A stretch of DNA of 38,682 nucleotides from Legionella maioricensis (GTDB lineage Bacteria > Pseudomonadota > Gammaproteobacteria > Legionellales > Legionellaceae): positions 1 to 38,682 of the forward strand of contig NZ_JAJKBJ010000028.1 in NCBI RefSeq assembly GCF_023618015.1, given 5' to 3'. Shown one piece after another: positions 8,748-17,557 of the stretch; position 1 is the stretch's first letter; each line of letters starts with the position of its first letter. Position numbers and translations under genes: made by a program. The notes under the pieces were generated by a model that did not search any database, was not told the origin of the DNA, and saw nothing but the letters and a program-made list of their open reading frames with translations.

Positions 8748-10267
8748 ATAAGTGTATGACCAGGTTGCGTTTCATCACGTGGTTCTTGAGCAATCTGCTT
8801 TCCTCTCTGGCTGAATAACAGGGAAAGAGCAGCATATTTATCCGCATGCAGACGAGTTGAGGAAACTGTTGGAGCAGATGGTATCTCCTCGGAATCAATA
8901 AGTTCTTTCGCAACTGTTGATGGTTTTTGCTGCGGCTCTTCTTTATCCGAAGTTTTTTTATGTTGCTCCGCCACCGTCTTGACAACATCAGCAAATAAAC
9001 TCATCTCCAGACGTTTAGGAATTGTTTTCTGAGATCCCGTGTTTACTGCTTTTTTGGGCCCCTGAGTCAAACACTCTTGTAACTCATTTTTAAAGTCTTC
9101 TATACCTGTTAGAGTTTTAGCAGTATTCACGCTAAGTAAATAGGATTTTAATTGAGGAAGTTGTTCTTCACTTAATGCACCTTGAGAGTCTAACCACATT
9201 TTAAATTGCGGGTAAGCAGCTAGAGAAATCTCGGTATCTTTACCTAAAGTATTTATCCAATAGAGAGAATATTGATTCGGTTTGCCTCTTAAAATAAAGC
9301 TAGTAACAACCCCTCTAGCAATAAGACTCTCATTATTTAAGGGGAGGCGAGTTGCTGGATCTTTAGGATTAATGTGTAATTGCACTTTCTCAAGAAATAT
9401 CTCTCGAGCTTTGAGACATTCTTTTTTCAATTGCTTTTCATGGATTAGCCTTAGTTGTTCTTCCTTGTGCTCTTTTTGTTTGACAAATAGCTCGCTTAAT
9501 TCATCGGATTGTTTTTCAGGAATGAGCTTCTGTTGTTCGTCCTCATGCTCTTTTTGGTTGACAAGTAGACTAATTAATTCATCGGTTGGATAAAGCTTAT
9601 AAACTTTTCCCGTTAAATCAATCCACGAAAGATGCCATATCTGATTTGTTAAAATCAGACAAAAATGTGTTTTTTCTGGATTTTTTGGGGCGGAGACTTG
9701 GGCTTTATCCAAGTTATCGAAAACAACCACCTTATCTTCCGATTTTTGCATACTCTGACGAATTGCTTCGCGCTCTTTTTCTCGACTGGCTATCGATAGC
9801 TGATTGGCTTTGTATTGATACATAAAACTATCAATTTTATCAATAATTTTATCTTTAATTTTGATCGTAATGGGATGAACCAATTCCTTGTCTAAGGGTT
9901 TATATCCTGGGACCGATTTTATTAGTTCAACAAATAAATAATAATTATAAGAACTGTCAGGATGCCACTCCCCTTTTTTCGCTAATAGCTTAATGTCTTG
10001 TAAGCGAGTATACGCATCGGGAAATACCTCAATGCTTTTCATCACCTCAACTATTTCCGGCCCCCGAGTTCGGGAAAAGACATAAAACCAGCCGGTAAAC
10101 CAAGACTCTAAGGGTTTATTGTATAATGATTGAGCAATTGCCATAGTCGCTAATAAGGCTTGCTTACCTTCATCAGACTCATCGGCGATTCGATTTAGTA
10201 ATTTATCTACAAACTCGTCTAATCCATTATCAGTAATTTCTGGTAAATTTTTATCGCTTTGGGGCAT
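8744..10267 (-). CDS. Uncharacterised Legionella-type protein with internal repeats
   Basis: A 507-residue soluble protein of unknown function. The start at 10267 is chosen because AAGGAG lies six bases before it; an in-frame ATG at 10285 lies upstream of that ribosome site and lacks one of its own. Two kinds of internal repeat are visible. The first is a module of about 33 residues with a WID/WIN-x-x-GK core, at roughly 201-236 (SWIDLTGKVYKL) and 321-352 (YWINTLGKDTEI). The second is a 26-residue charged repeat at 229-254 and 255-280, each beginning DEL and containing QKEH. The C-terminus is polar. There is no signal peptide or membrane segment. Such repeat-rich orphans are common among Dot/Icm substrates, but translocation is only inferred. 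It overlaps the end of nadE, convergently. Confidence 0.8.
   Translation of the reverse strand: MPQSDKNLPEITDNGLDEFVDKLLNRIADESDEGKQALLATMAIAQSLYNKPLESWFTGWFYVFSRTRGPEIVEVMKSIEVFPDAYTRLQDIKLLAKKGEWHPDSSYNYYLFVELIKSVPGYKPLDKELVHPITIKIKDKIIDKIDSFMYQYKANQLSIASREKEREAIRQSMQKSEDKVVVFDNLDKAQVSAPKNPEKTHFCLILTNQIWHLSWIDLTGKVYKLYPTDELISLLVNQKEHEDEQQKLIPEKQSDELSELFVKQKEHKEEQLRLIHEKQLKKECLKAREIFLEKVQLHINPKDPATRLPLNNESLIARGVVTSFILRGKPNQYSLYWINTLGKDTEISLAAYPQFKMWLDSQGALSEEQLPQLKSYLLSVNTAKTLTGIEDFKNELQECLTQGPKKAVNTGSQKTIPKRLEMSLFADVVKTVAEQHKKTSDKEEPQQKPSTVAKELIDSEEIPSAPTVSSTRLHADKYAALSLLFSQRGKQIAQEPRDETQPGHTLI
9428..9583 (-). repeat. Two in-frame 78-bp repeats coding a 26-residue charged motif
   Basis: Within the 507-residue protein, units 9506-9583 and 9428-9505 encode DELISLLVNQKEHEDEQQ... 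and DELSELFVKQKEHKEEQL.... They differ at about nine or ten positions. The predicted structure is a charged helix linking the two WID/WIN modules. Copy number could vary between strains. Confidence 0.7.
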
Positions 10268-10446
10268 GTGAAACTCCTTTTTCATGATGCGTTCTTTATA
10301 TTACATTAATAATAATTTTATACAAGTAACAAAATCCTTGCTCTATCCTAAAATTTTAGTTGCGCCATAAAGCATAATAGAAGACTTGCAAATTTAAAGC
10401 AAAACGCTAACATGAGCTAGAAAAAAAATAATAACAAAGGGATGTC

Positions 10447-11085
10447 ATGAGACTTACACTATTTTCTGCTGCCTTACTCGCTACTGGCATTGCCTCCGCG
10501 GCAACACCAGTCGATGGATGGTATACCAGCGTATTCGGTGGTTATACCTATGTACCTGATAATGTCAGGAATTATTCTTTTGGAAACTATATTAATAACG
10601 CTTCATTTAATGAAGGCTATAACGCCGGGGGTCGCGTAGGTTACCAAAGCAATCCTTTACGGTACGAGGCTGAATATACCTATATCCATGCTCATGCAAG
10701 ATACTTTAAAATAAATTTCATCGGACAAACTGGTGTCACAGGCTATTCATCGGCTAATCTGGGCATGGCAAACATCTATTATGATACTCCTGAAATGTTA
10801 CCGGGCATCGCACCCTACTTAGGTTTGGGACTGGGATATGCCTATATTCAAGAAAGACTAAACAGTATCGGGCCTTTAGGTTTTACCTTTATTAGTATGA
10901 ATGACAGTTCATTTGCGTATCAGGGAACAGTTGGACTCAACTATAATTTTTCTGAAAATTATACAGCGAACCTTGCTTATCGTTATGTATCAACAACCTC
11001 ATCTGATAATTTGGGAACCAGATATCAGGCGCATATAGCAAGTGCTGGCGTGGTTTACCACTTTGATCTTGGTGATTATAAGTAA
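10447..11085 (+). CDS. Outer-membrane beta-barrel protein
   Basis: A 212-residue exported protein. Residues 1-18 form a signal peptide with a likely cut after A18 (IASA). The mature part is rich in Gly, Tyr and Asn, with alternating hydrophobic strands and no long helix. It contains YLGLGLGYAYIQ, the kind of strand seen in OmpA/OmpX-type eight-stranded barrels, and ends in a strand close to the C-terminus (AGVVYHFDLGDYK). A good ribosome site (AAAGGGATG) precedes the ATG. It lies nine bases before a second barrel gene of related design, so the two are probably one transcript. The role (surface structure, adhesion or small porin) cannot be told from the sequence. Confidence 0.85.
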   Translation: MRLTLFSAALLATGIASAATPVDGWYTSVFGGYTYVPDNVRNYSFGNYINNASFNEGYNAGGRVGYQSNPLRYEAEYTYIHAHARYFKINFIGQTGVTGYSSANLGMANIYYDTPEMLPGIAPYLGLGLGYAYIQERLNSIGPLGFTFISMNDSSFAYQGTVGLNYNFSENYTANLAYRYVSTTSSDNLGTRYQAHIASAGVVYHFDLGDYK

Positions 11086-11094
11086 GGATTTAGG

Positions 11095-11853
11095 ATGAAG
11101 CAGTTAATTAAGTTAGGGTTAATACCAAGTCTATTAGTAAGTTCTGCTGTTTTTGCTTTAAATCCGGTTCAAGGGTTTTATGGCGGCCTACTGGCAGGAA
11201 TAAGTCATGGTCCTGGAAGTAATCCAGTAACATTCGTAGAGGATAATAAAAGATTTACGGGTATAGTCACCTTCAGTTCAGTTGGCGGCGGCGGTGGTGC
11301 AGTGCTTGGTTATAAATTGAATCATTTTCGTCTCGAAGGAGAATTACTCTACAATCGCTTTTCTACTGGTCCATTACAAGTCGATCCGGGCGGTTGCACT
11401 ATTGAAAATATGGACGTACTCACACCTACTGGTTATTGCCCTCCAGGCGAATTTGATAGATTTCAGGCAAAAGCACTAGGCTATAGTGGTAGCAGCGCGG
11501 TAACTTATGGCTTAGTCAATGCCTATTATGATTTTTTTAGCTACGACAGTGAGGCTCTGGTAGTACCTTATGTGGGAGTAGGAATAGGACAAGCGCGCAT
11601 TAAAAACTTCAATAATTTGGTTAATACTAATACTACTTTCTCACGCGGCTTTAATCAGGAAAAGGTTAACAGCATGGCCATACAAGGAATACTCGGATTA
11701 AGCTATTATATGGATGATTTTACCTGGGCCGGTATGGACTTGCGTTATACCACGACAAAAAACCTTATCGAAATGAGCAATAGGCGATATAACCTTACAG
11801 CTCTAATGTTCAATATTAATTTTGCATTTGATAAAGGCGCAATTAATTGTTAG
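11095..11853 (+). CDS. Outer-membrane beta-barrel protein, paralogue of upstream gene
   Basis: A 252-residue exported barrel. The signal peptide is residues 1-21 with a cut after VFA. The mature start (LNPVQGFYGGLLAG) parallels that of the upstream gene (ATPVDGWYTS...), and both share a late strand of the type PYVGVGIGQARI. Two cysteines in the first third (CTIENMDVLTPTGYC) could form a disulphide in an exposed loop, a feature the neighbour lacks. ATG at 11095 follows AGGATTTAGG. Its TAG stop overlaps the stop of the convergent permease gene. Together the pair looks like a tandem duplication that has diverged in the loops. Confidence 0.85.
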   Translation: MKQLIKLGLIPSLLVSSAVFALNPVQGFYGGLLAGISHGPGSNPVTFVEDNKRFTGIVTFSSVGGGGGAVLGYKLNHFRLEGELLYNRFSTGPLQVDPGGCTIENMDVLTPTGYCPPGEFDRFQAKALGYSGSSAVTYGLVNAYYDFFSYDSEALVVPYVGVGIGQARIKNFNNLVNTNTTFSRGFNQEKVNSMAIQGILGLSYYMDDFTWAGMDLRYTTTKNLIEMSNRRYNLTALMFNINFAFDKGAINC

Positions 11854-12905
11854 CAGCATCGTTTATGAGGCTTACCTTGTGGCTCTTGCCACAAGGTAAC
11901 AAATAACACCATCACCATTGGTCCTACAAATAAACCTAATAAGCCCAAAGTTTCAACCCCTCCTAAAATACCAAAGAGAACGGCTAAAAAAGGTAACTCA
12001 ATGGCGCCGCCAATTAGCACAGGTTTAATGAAGTGATCCGCGACAAACATCACCACGGTCCCCCATACCAGTACCACAATTGCCCCTATCACACTGCCCG
12101 ATGAAAATAAAATTAATGCCACGGCGACAAACACTACGGGCACAACAAAAGGAATCATGGCGGCTAAGGCCGTTATAAATCCGGTTAACGTAGGTGCCGG
12201 GAAGCCCACTAAGGCATAACACACTCCCATCAGAACACCAACTCCTATTCCAACCACTATGGTACCATTTACTGTACCGCGTAGCGCTCGAGGTAAACGA
12301 TCGGAATAGCGAAACCAGCGATCGCCCAAACAATACTCTCCTATATGATGAACCTGTAAAAGCAACTTATCTCCGTCACGATAGAAGAAAAACAAGGTTA
12401 ATAAAGTGAAGCCAACCTGAAAACTTCGGTGCGCCAAATTAAATCCAATCTGTTTAATATAGTAGCTTGTAGGGGTTATTGTTAAATGTAAATTAGATAA
12501 AAAACTTTTAATATTTCCTGGTTTACCAATATGCTCATCCCAATATTTAACTACATCACTTCCAATAACGGGTATGTTTTTAAAGAAATCGGGAGCAGCA
12601 CCTCCACTCGTATTAATTTGCTGCAAAAAATTAATAAATAATTGTGATTCTTTAATCAGAATACCAACGAGCCAGCTTAAGGGAATAAGAAACAACAAAC
12701 CAATTAGAATGGTAAATATCAATGCCGATAAATTGTGTTTCTCTCCAAAAAATTTGCGCCATCTCGTGTATAAAGGATAGGTCGCAATAACAATAACGGC
12801 CGCCCAGGTCATTGATGGTATAAACTTATGAACAATAAAGAGTGTGAGAACAATGATCCCAATGGTTAAGCCCATACTAATCAATTCTTTATGAGTTTCA
12901 TTCAT
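11850..12905 (-). CDS. AI-2E/PerM family membrane permease
   Basis: An integral inner-membrane protein of 351 residues of the AI-2E (PerM/YdiK/TqsA) family. The family includes the E. coli autoinducer-2 exporter, and members also act as Na+/H+ antiporters or general exporters, so the substrate is not known here. Hydrophobic segments cluster at the N-terminus (two) and in the C-terminal half (five or six). The family signature is visible around GFPAPTLTGFITALAAMIPF, with GVETLGLLGLFVGPM near the end. The start at 12905 is chosen because a GGAG lies nine bases upstream and it overlaps the pgpA stop as TGATG; the in-frame ATG at 12944 would lie well inside pgpA. Translation is probably coupled to pgpA. 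Confidence 0.9.
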   Translation of the reverse strand: MNETHKELISMGLTIGIIVLTLFIVHKFIPSMTWAAVIVIATYPLYTRWRKFFGEKHNLSALIFTILIGLLFLIPLSWLVGILIKESQLFINFLQQINTSGGAAPDFFKNIPVIGSDVVKYWDEHIGKPGNIKSFLSNLHLTITPTSYYIKQIGFNLAHRSFQVGFTLLTLFFFYRDGDKLLLQVHHIGEYCLGDRWFRYSDRLPRALRGTVNGTIVVGIGVGVLMGVCYALVGFPAPTLTGFITALAAMIPFVVPVVFVAVALILFSSGSVIGAIVVLVWGTVVMFVADHFIKPVLIGGAIELPFLAVLFGILGGVETLGLLGLFVGPMVMVLFVTLWQEPQGKPHKRCC

Positions 12906-13396
12906 CAGACAAAGCTCCAGGCTAAAATTTGCATTATGAACCATGCAGGTACTGCGGCTAACACGTCGTCAAGCATGATCCCTAATCCACCGTGTACCTT
13001 TTGATCCACATAACCAATAGGTTGTGGTTTCCAAATATCAAAAATGCGAAACAAAATAAACCCTAATAGCATCCAAATAAATCCAGGAGGCGCCAGAAAC
13101 ATGGTCAATAAATAACCGACCACTTCATCCCAAACTATGCCTTTATAATCATGCATCCCTAAATCTTTAGAAACTTTATCACTGACCCATACCCCTAAAA
13201 TAAAAGCCAGAATAGTGAATGTCAGGTAAATGCTCCAATGACTTCCTATCAGTAAAAGGTAGAGAGGGATGGCCGCTAAAGTACCCCAGGTACCTGGAGC
13301 TATAGGCATCAAGCCACTACCAAAGCCAAAAGCAATAAAGTAAGCAGGATCTTGCCATACACGATTAACTATATTGACTTGATTTACTTGGTTCAT
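12905..13396 (-). CDS. pgpA: Phosphatidylglycerophosphatase A
   Basis: Dephosphorylates phosphatidylglycerophosphate to phosphatidylglycerol in the inner membrane. The 163 residues fit the family length. Recognisable parts are the N-terminal FGFGSGLMPIAPGTWGT block (about 24-40), the acidic DEVVGYLLTMFLAPP segment, FRIFDIWKPQP, and GLGIMLDDVLAAV near the end. The aspartates and glutamates in these blocks are the presumed metal-binding, catalytic residues. The stop overlaps the start of the downstream permease by one base. It follows thiL in the usual gammaproteobacterial nusB-thiL-pgpA order, but here a 290-base gap with a palindromic repeat separates it from thiL. Confidence 0.95.
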   Translation of the reverse strand: MNQVNQVNIVNRVWQDPAYFIAFGFGSGLMPIAPGTWGTLAAIPLYLLLIGSHWSIYLTFTILAFILGVWVSDKVSKDLGMHDYKGIVWDEVVGYLLTMFLAPPGFIWMLLGFILFRIFDIWKPQPIGYVDQKVHGGLGIMLDDVLAAVPAWFIMQILAWSFV

Positions 13397-13446
13397 TTTT
13401 GTTCCTTAACCGGCAGTGTTGCACCAAAAAATTTCTGTACCCGCCC

Positions 13447-13528
13447 ACGTCCCGCGGCTTGTATACGGGATCTAGGGATCTCGCTCTGCGCCTGAATTTC
13501 TGGATCCTGCGGACAAGCCGCGGGACGT
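13447..13528. repeat. Palindromic repeat, acgtcccgcggcttg family
   Basis: A perfect 16-bp inverted repeat: acgtcccgcggcttgt at 13447-13462 and its inverse at 13513-13528. The interior still shows weaker pairing around gggatc/ggatcc. It sits in the 290-base gap between thiL and pgpA, inside what is otherwise an operon. It would place a strong hairpin in the message, possibly lowering or protecting downstream expression. Two short leftward open frames over it are judged accidental. No other copy was seen in this window. Confidence 0.85.
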
Positions 13529-13686
13529 AGGTATATGTTATAAATTTCAATTCGTTCGAAGCAATCAACAAAAAAATCAGATAGAAAAAACATTCGAAAA
13601 ACTCAGTGTACACGAAATGCATGTTCCTGTTGAAGATGTTTTTTCTTCGAGATTGGCCCCAATAATGATTGCGAAGAAAATCTAAT

Positions 13687-14640
13687 CTAAAAATGTGAAT
13701 AACCAGCAGGTCTTAATTCTTCACAAGCCTTATCCGCTGCTTGCATCCTTAAGCCAGGACGATCTTCTATCACTCCAATGGGATAGCACACTAAATTTGC
13801 TTTATGACATTCTTTTATTAAAGAATCTAATACTCGAGGTGAAACAGTAAAACACAATTCATAATCATCACCTCCAGTCAGTGCTAAATTAATCGCCTCA
13901 TCACCGCAATAGGTAGGTAATAACCTATGGATAGGAAGCGCTTCTTTAGTTAAACAAGCCCCTACTCCACTGGCAACACAGAGATGATTTAAATCAGCAC
14001 TTAATCCATCGGAAATATCAATAGCAGAAGAAGCATAAGACCGTAGCATTGAAATTAAATCCACTCGTGGTTTTGGATGTAATAATTTATTCATCAACTC
14101 GGCTTTATCTGTTGCAGAAATATTATGATTGGTGAGCAATTTGACTGCCAAGGCTGCAGCACCTAATGGACCAGAAACCAGAATTATATCCCCCGGTTGG
14201 GCTCCATTACGTCTGATGCTCTGGCTATGGGGAGCCAACCCCATAATGGTTAAAGTGATAGATAAAGGCCCATGCGTGGTATCACCACCAATCAAGTCTA
14301 CATTAAACTCATTAAACGATACGCTTAACCCACGTGCAAAAGCCTCAAGCCAGCCCTGATTCAACTCAGGCAAGGTTAAAGCAAGAGTCGCCCAGCAAGG
14401 CTCCGCTGCCATTGCAGCCATATCACTAATATTAACCATCGCCGCTTTACACGCTATGTCATACGGATCCCACTCAGGAAGAAAATGAACGCCTGAAACT
14501 AAAGTATCCGTACTAACCAGAAGATCATTGCCTTTAGGAATTTGTAAACAAGCAGCATCGTCACCGATGCCAAACATAACCTCTTTCCGCTTAACCGGAA
14601 AAGGTTTAAAAAATTGTTCAATTAAGGAAAATTCATTCAT
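13687..14640 (-). CDS. thiL: Thiamine-monophosphate kinase
   Basis: Phosphorylates thiamine monophosphate to the active cofactor thiamine diphosphate, in the cytoplasm. The protein is 317 residues, normal for the family. The N-terminal nucleotide and metal motifs are FGIGDDAACL, STDTLVSGVHF and VNISDMAAMAA. Later blocks are LIGGDTTHGPLSITLTIMG, DISDGLSADLNHL and LTGGDDYELCF, all typical of the PurM-like ThiL fold. ATG at 14640 is chosen: it overlaps the end of nusB as ATGAATGA and gives the usual MNEFSLIEQFF N-terminus. The alternative TTG at 14658 would add six residues. Translational coupling to nusB is likely. Confidence 0.96.
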   Translation of the reverse strand: MNEFSLIEQFFKPFPVKRKEVMFGIGDDAACLQIPKGNDLLVSTDTLVSGVHFLPEWDPYDIACKAAMVNISDMAAMAAEPCWATLALTLPELNQGWLEAFARGLSVSFNEFNVDLIGGDTTHGPLSITLTIMGLAPHSQSIRRNGAQPGDIILVSGPLGAAALAVKLLTNHNISATDKAELMNKLLHPKPRVDLISMLRSYASSAIDISDGLSADLNHLCVASGVGACLTKEALPIHRLLPTYCGDEAINLALTGGDDYELCFTVSPRVLDSLIKECHKANLVCYPIGVIEDRPGLRMQAADKACEELRPAGYSHF

Positions 14641-15076
14641 TGCCAAGACTGATTTCAACGGAACGTACCTGTCTTGCCAAATTATTTAATACGCCATTGA
14701 CATAACGATATCCATCTTGAGATCCAAATTCTTTAGTCAAAGAAATCGATTCGTCAAGTATGACCTTATAAGGTATTTCAGGACAGTTAAAGAGTTCAAA
14801 AGCGCCAATTCGCAATACAGTAAGCTCGATAGGATTTAAACCACTGATCTCTCTATCCAAAAAAGGAGCAATACTGGCTTCCAAATCAACAACATGAGAG
14901 GGAACACCATGTAATAAACGACAAAAATAGTCGCCGTCTACTTTCTCCATATTATTAATAACCCGAAACTGGGCTTCTATTTCATGAAGATCACTTCCAG
15001 ACATTAACCATTGATAAAGTGCCTGAAGTGCTAGTTTTCGTGCCCGTCTTTTACCGCTTATAGATTGTTTTTCCAC
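14633..15076 (-). CDS. nusB: Transcription antitermination factor NusB
   Basis: Binds boxA RNA with NusE (S10) in rRNA antitermination complexes. The protein has 147 residues. The N-terminal RRARKLALQALYQWLMSG helix is the arginine-rich RNA-binding part, and LRIGAFELFNCPEIPYKVI with LDESISLTKEFG and YRYVNGVLNNLAR are the usual C-terminal family blocks. The start codon is GTG at 15076, preceded by GGGG at suitable distance. It overlaps thiL by eight bases. The usual upstream partner ribH is absent, and a 211-base gap with repeats separates nusB from nrdR. Confidence 0.96.
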   Translation of the reverse strand: MEKQSISGKRRARKLALQALYQWLMSGSDLHEIEAQFRVINNMEKVDGDYFCRLLHGVPSHVVDLEASIAPFLDREISGLNPIELTVLRIGAFELFNCPEIPYKVILDESISLTKEFGSQDGYRYVNGVLNNLARQVRSVEISLGNE

Positions 15077-15117
15077 TATTACCCCATGAATTAATTCTTA
15101 AATTTTTGAATTGCCGA

Positions 15118-15169
15118 GAACCGTTCGGTTTGGAGGCAGTGCTTCGCACTTTCTCGGCTCGAACGGTTC
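15118..15169. repeat. Nested inverted repeat between nrdR and nusB
   Basis: Outer arms gaaccgttcg (15118-15127) and cgaacggttc (15160-15169) enclose a small perfect hairpin, agtgc-ttc-gcact (15138-15150). The sequence ctcggc also recurs near both arms. No T-run follows on either strand. It lies in the leader of nusB as read leftward. Confidence 0.6.
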
Positions 15170-15217
15170 AGATACAGACTAGATCAAACGCATTTCAATT
15201 TTTGACCGTCTCTCAGG

Positions 15218-15253
15218 AACAAGTAGCAAGGTGTTAACAAGTAGCAAGGTGTT
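15218..15253. repeat. Perfect 18-bp tandem duplication
   Basis: Two adjacent exact copies of aacaagtagcaaggtgtt lie 35 bases beyond the nrdR stop codon. A two-copy perfect duplication is likely recent slippage and could differ between strains. Confidence 0.8.
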
Positions 15254-15288
15254 AAATAGTATTCCAATAATTGAATGGTCAACATACC

Positions 15289-15747
15289 CTACTCTTTATC
15301 TTCTTTCATTTGATCTATAGTTTGTCTAAAGTCACTCACGTCTTTAAAGCGTTTATATACTGATGCAAATCGCACGTAAGCCACATGATCCAGTCTAAAC
15401 AGCTCTTTCATCACCAGTTCGCCGATCAACTGTGAATCAATTTCACGTTCCCCTCTGCGACGAATTTCCTGAGTGATTGAGATAATTGCTTCTTCCAAAG
15501 CATCAACACTAACTGGTCTTTTTTCCAAAGCACGCAGCATCCCTGAGCGCAAATTATCAATGTTGAAAGGCTTTCGTCTTCCATCACGTTTGATAATTAA
15601 TGGCATAATTAATTCAGCCGTTTCAAAAGTAGTAAAGCGCTCATGGCACTCCAGACATTGTCGCCTTCTGCGCACTTGGGCACCATCAGCGACTAAACGA
15701 GAATCAATAACCTTTGTTTCTTCTGCATGGCAAAATGGACAATACAT
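15289..15747 (-). CDS. nrdR: Transcriptional repressor NrdR
   Basis: Zinc- and nucleotide-sensing repressor of ribonucleotide reductase genes. The protein has 152 residues. An N-terminal zinc ribbon uses C3, C6, C31 and C34 (MYCPFC and CLEC). It is followed by the arginine-rich stretch VRRRRQ and ERFTTFE, then the ATP-cone with the typical [16 protein letters not shown] block (here [13 protein letters not shown]). The C-terminal [11 protein letters not shown] is also standard. It starts two bases after glyA ends, so the two are cotranscribed and probably coupled. No NrdR operator pair was looked for beyond this window. Confidence 0.97.
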   Translation of the reverse strand: MYCPFCHAEETKVIDSRLVADGAQVRRRRQCLECHERFTTFETAELIMPLIIKRDGRRKPFNIDNLRSGMLRALEKRPVSVDALEEAIISITQEIRRRGEREIDSQLIGELVMKELFRLDHVAYVRFASVYKRFKDVSDFRQTIDQMKEDKE

Positions 15748-15749
15748 GA

Positions 15750-17003
15750 TTAACCATAAACAGGGAATTCACGACACAAAAGCAAAACTTGCGCTTTGAC
15801 TCTGGCTATAATCGCTTCATCATTAATATTATCAAGAATATCAGCTACCCAATTAGATAAAAACTCTATTTCTTTCTCCTTAAAGCCTCTTGTAGTTACA
15901 GCAGGAGTTCCCAAACGTAATCCACTGGTTACAAAGGGAGAACGAGGATCATTGGGCACTGAATTTTTATTTACAGTAATGTTCGCTTTGCTTAAAGCGG
16001 CATCGGCTTCTTTACCGGTAATATTCTTGTTAATTAAATCAATTAACAACAAATGGTTATCAGTTCCGCCAGAAACAATGTTATATCCTCGGCTTTTAAG
16101 CACGTCACACATGGTTCGAGCATTAAGCAAAACTTGCTGTTGATATAGTTTAAACTCGGGTAATAATGCTTCAGCAAAGGCAACTGCTTTTGCCGCAATC
16201 ACATGCATTAATGGGCCGCCTTGCATACCGGGGAATACTGAAGAATTTAATTTTTTTTCAATTTCTTCATTAGAGCGGCAAAGGATTAAACCTCCTCGAG
16301 GACCTCTTAATGTTTTATGAGTTGTTGTGGTCACTACATCAGCATAAGGTACTGGTGACGGATAAAAACCAACAGCTACCAAACCCGCCACATGAGCCAT
16401 ATCAGCTAACAAGTAGGCACCTACTTTATCAGCTATCGCTCTAAATCGAGCCCAATCAAGTACTCTGGAGTAAGCAGAAAAACCGGCGATTATCATTTTA
16501 GGCTTGTGCTCTAGGGCCAAACGCTCCAATGCATCGTAATCAACTAATCCGGTATTAACATCTACACCGTATTCCACGGCCTGATATAATTTGCCCGAGA
16601 AATTAACTTTGGAGCCATGAGTTAAATGGCCGCCATGCGGTAAAGACATACCCAGTATAACATCCCCTGGAGATAATAAAGCCATCATTACTGCAGCGTT
16701 AGCCTGGGAACCTGAATGGGGTTGGACATTAACATAATCTGCACCAAATAATTTTTTTGCTCTGTCAATGGCAAGTTCTTCAGCTACATCAACGTATTCA
16801 CAACCACCATAATAACGCTTACCCGGATAACCTTCAGCATATTTGTTAGTAAGCACAGAGCCTTGAGCTTCCAGAATGCGCGGACTTACATAATTCTCAG
16901 ACGCGATAAGTTCAATATGGTCTTCTTGTCGGCGTTTTTCATCAGAAATAGCCTTAAAAAGTGCTTCATCAAAATTTTCTATGGTATAACTTCCATCAAA
17001 CAT
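15750..17003 (-). CDS. glyA: Serine hydroxymethyltransferase
   Basis: PLP enzyme that converts serine and tetrahydrofolate to glycine and methylene-tetrahydrofolate, the main source of one-carbon units. The 417 residues match the bacterial length. The cofactor lysine is K230 in [14 protein letters not shown]. Other family blocks are [43 protein letters not shown] and [10 protein letters not shown]. An AAGGA lies eight bases before the ATG at 17003. It leads the glyA-nrdR unit, and the BON-lipoprotein gene ends 29 bases upstream, so it may be the downstream member of a longer transcript. Confidence 0.98.
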   Translation of the reverse strand: MFDGSYTIENFDEALFKAISDEKRRQEDHIELIASENYVSPRILEAQGSVLTNKYAEGYPGKRYYGGCEYVDVAEELAIDRAKKLFGADYVNVQPHSGSQANAAVMMALLSPGDVILGMSLPHGGHLTHGSKVNFSGKLYQAVEYGVDVNTGLVDYDALERLALEHKPKMIIAGFSAYSRVLDWARFRAIADKVGAYLLADMAHVAGLVAVGFYPSPVPYADVVTTTTHKTLRGPRGGLILCRSNEEIEKKLNSSVFPGMQGGPLMHVIAAKAVAFAEALLPEFKLYQQQVLLNARTMCDVLKSRGYNIVSGGTDNHLLLIDLINKNITGKEADAALSKANITVNKNSVPNDPRSPFVTSGLRLGTPAVTTRGFKEKEIEFLSNWVADILDNINDEAIIARVKAQVLLLCREFPVYG

Positions 17004-17032
17004 GAGTATTCCTTAGCTTGGAGTAGTGATAC

Positions 17033-17344
17033 TTACCTGGATTTAACAATAATATCGTTACGTACGTTTCTAACACCATCTACACCTGACGCAATGGCCC
17101 CAGCTCTTAGTTTGATTCTTTGCGTATCGACAAAACCACTAAGCTGAACTTCATCTTTATAGGTTTTAACTTTCACAAAAAATCCATTCGTTCCTAGTTG
17201 ATCAACTAAACTGGCTTTCACTTTGGTAGTCGTTGCCGAACTATCAAGATACTCGCCGGTACTTTCAGAATGTGGCGAAGCAGTACAAGCAATAATTAGC
17301 AGGGAAAGAAAACCAATTAATAATAGTTTAAGTGAGTCACGCAT
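17033..17344 (-). CDS. BON-domain lipoprotein
   Basis: A 103-residue exported lipoprotein. The N-terminus is a lipoprotein signal peptide with lipobox LIIAC, the cysteine being about residue 20. The mature part is one BON domain (residues about 40-103), recognisable by TTTKVKASLVDQLG, VKTYKDEVQLSGFVDTQ and DGVRNVRNDI. BON domains bind lipid or surfaces and are common in OsmY- and DolP-like envelope proteins, which help the outer membrane withstand stress. ATG at 17344 is preferred over the adjacent TTG at 17347; AAGGGG lies seven bases before it. It precedes glyA on the same strand. Confidence 0.88.
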   Translation of the reverse strand: MRDSLKLLLIGFLSLLIIACTASPHSESTGEYLDSSATTTKVKASLVDQLGTNGFFVKVKTYKDEVQLSGFVDTQRIKLRAGAIASGVDGVRNVRNDIIVKSR

Positions 17345-17472
17345 CAAGGCCCCTTAAAGAAAAAAACCTTATTAGAGTACCATAAAACTAATTCAGATAC
17401 GAAGAGGACATTCGTGCAATTTTAGTTCTTTATATTCTCTATATTCAGTGGCCGCCTGAGGTACCACCAGAT

Positions 17473-17506
17473 CCCGGGTTACAGCATTCGCTTTCACCCA
17501 GGCCAC
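17473..17506. repeat. cccgggttac-family repeat copy
   Basis: This copy reads cccgggttacagcattcg and then ctttcacccaggccac, closely matching the copies at 30650-30682 and 30736-30768. It lies in the 213-base gap between the His-rich lipoprotein gene and the BON gene. Nothing else recognisable is in the gap. Confidence 0.7.
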
Positions 17507-17557
17507 ATCCGAGTTTTTGGAAAAATAATTTTTATTCATTTTGGAGAATAATAAATA

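Noticed and set aside
12906..12944. ATG 12944 as the start of the AI-2E-family permease
   Set aside because: It would lie 39 bases inside pgpA; the ATG at 12905 has a GGAG ribosome site and the usual TGATG coupling.
13365..13622. Overlapping leftward open frames of 85 and 66 codons between pgpA and thiL
   Set aside because: They translate the palindromic repeat and show no protein-like features or start signals.
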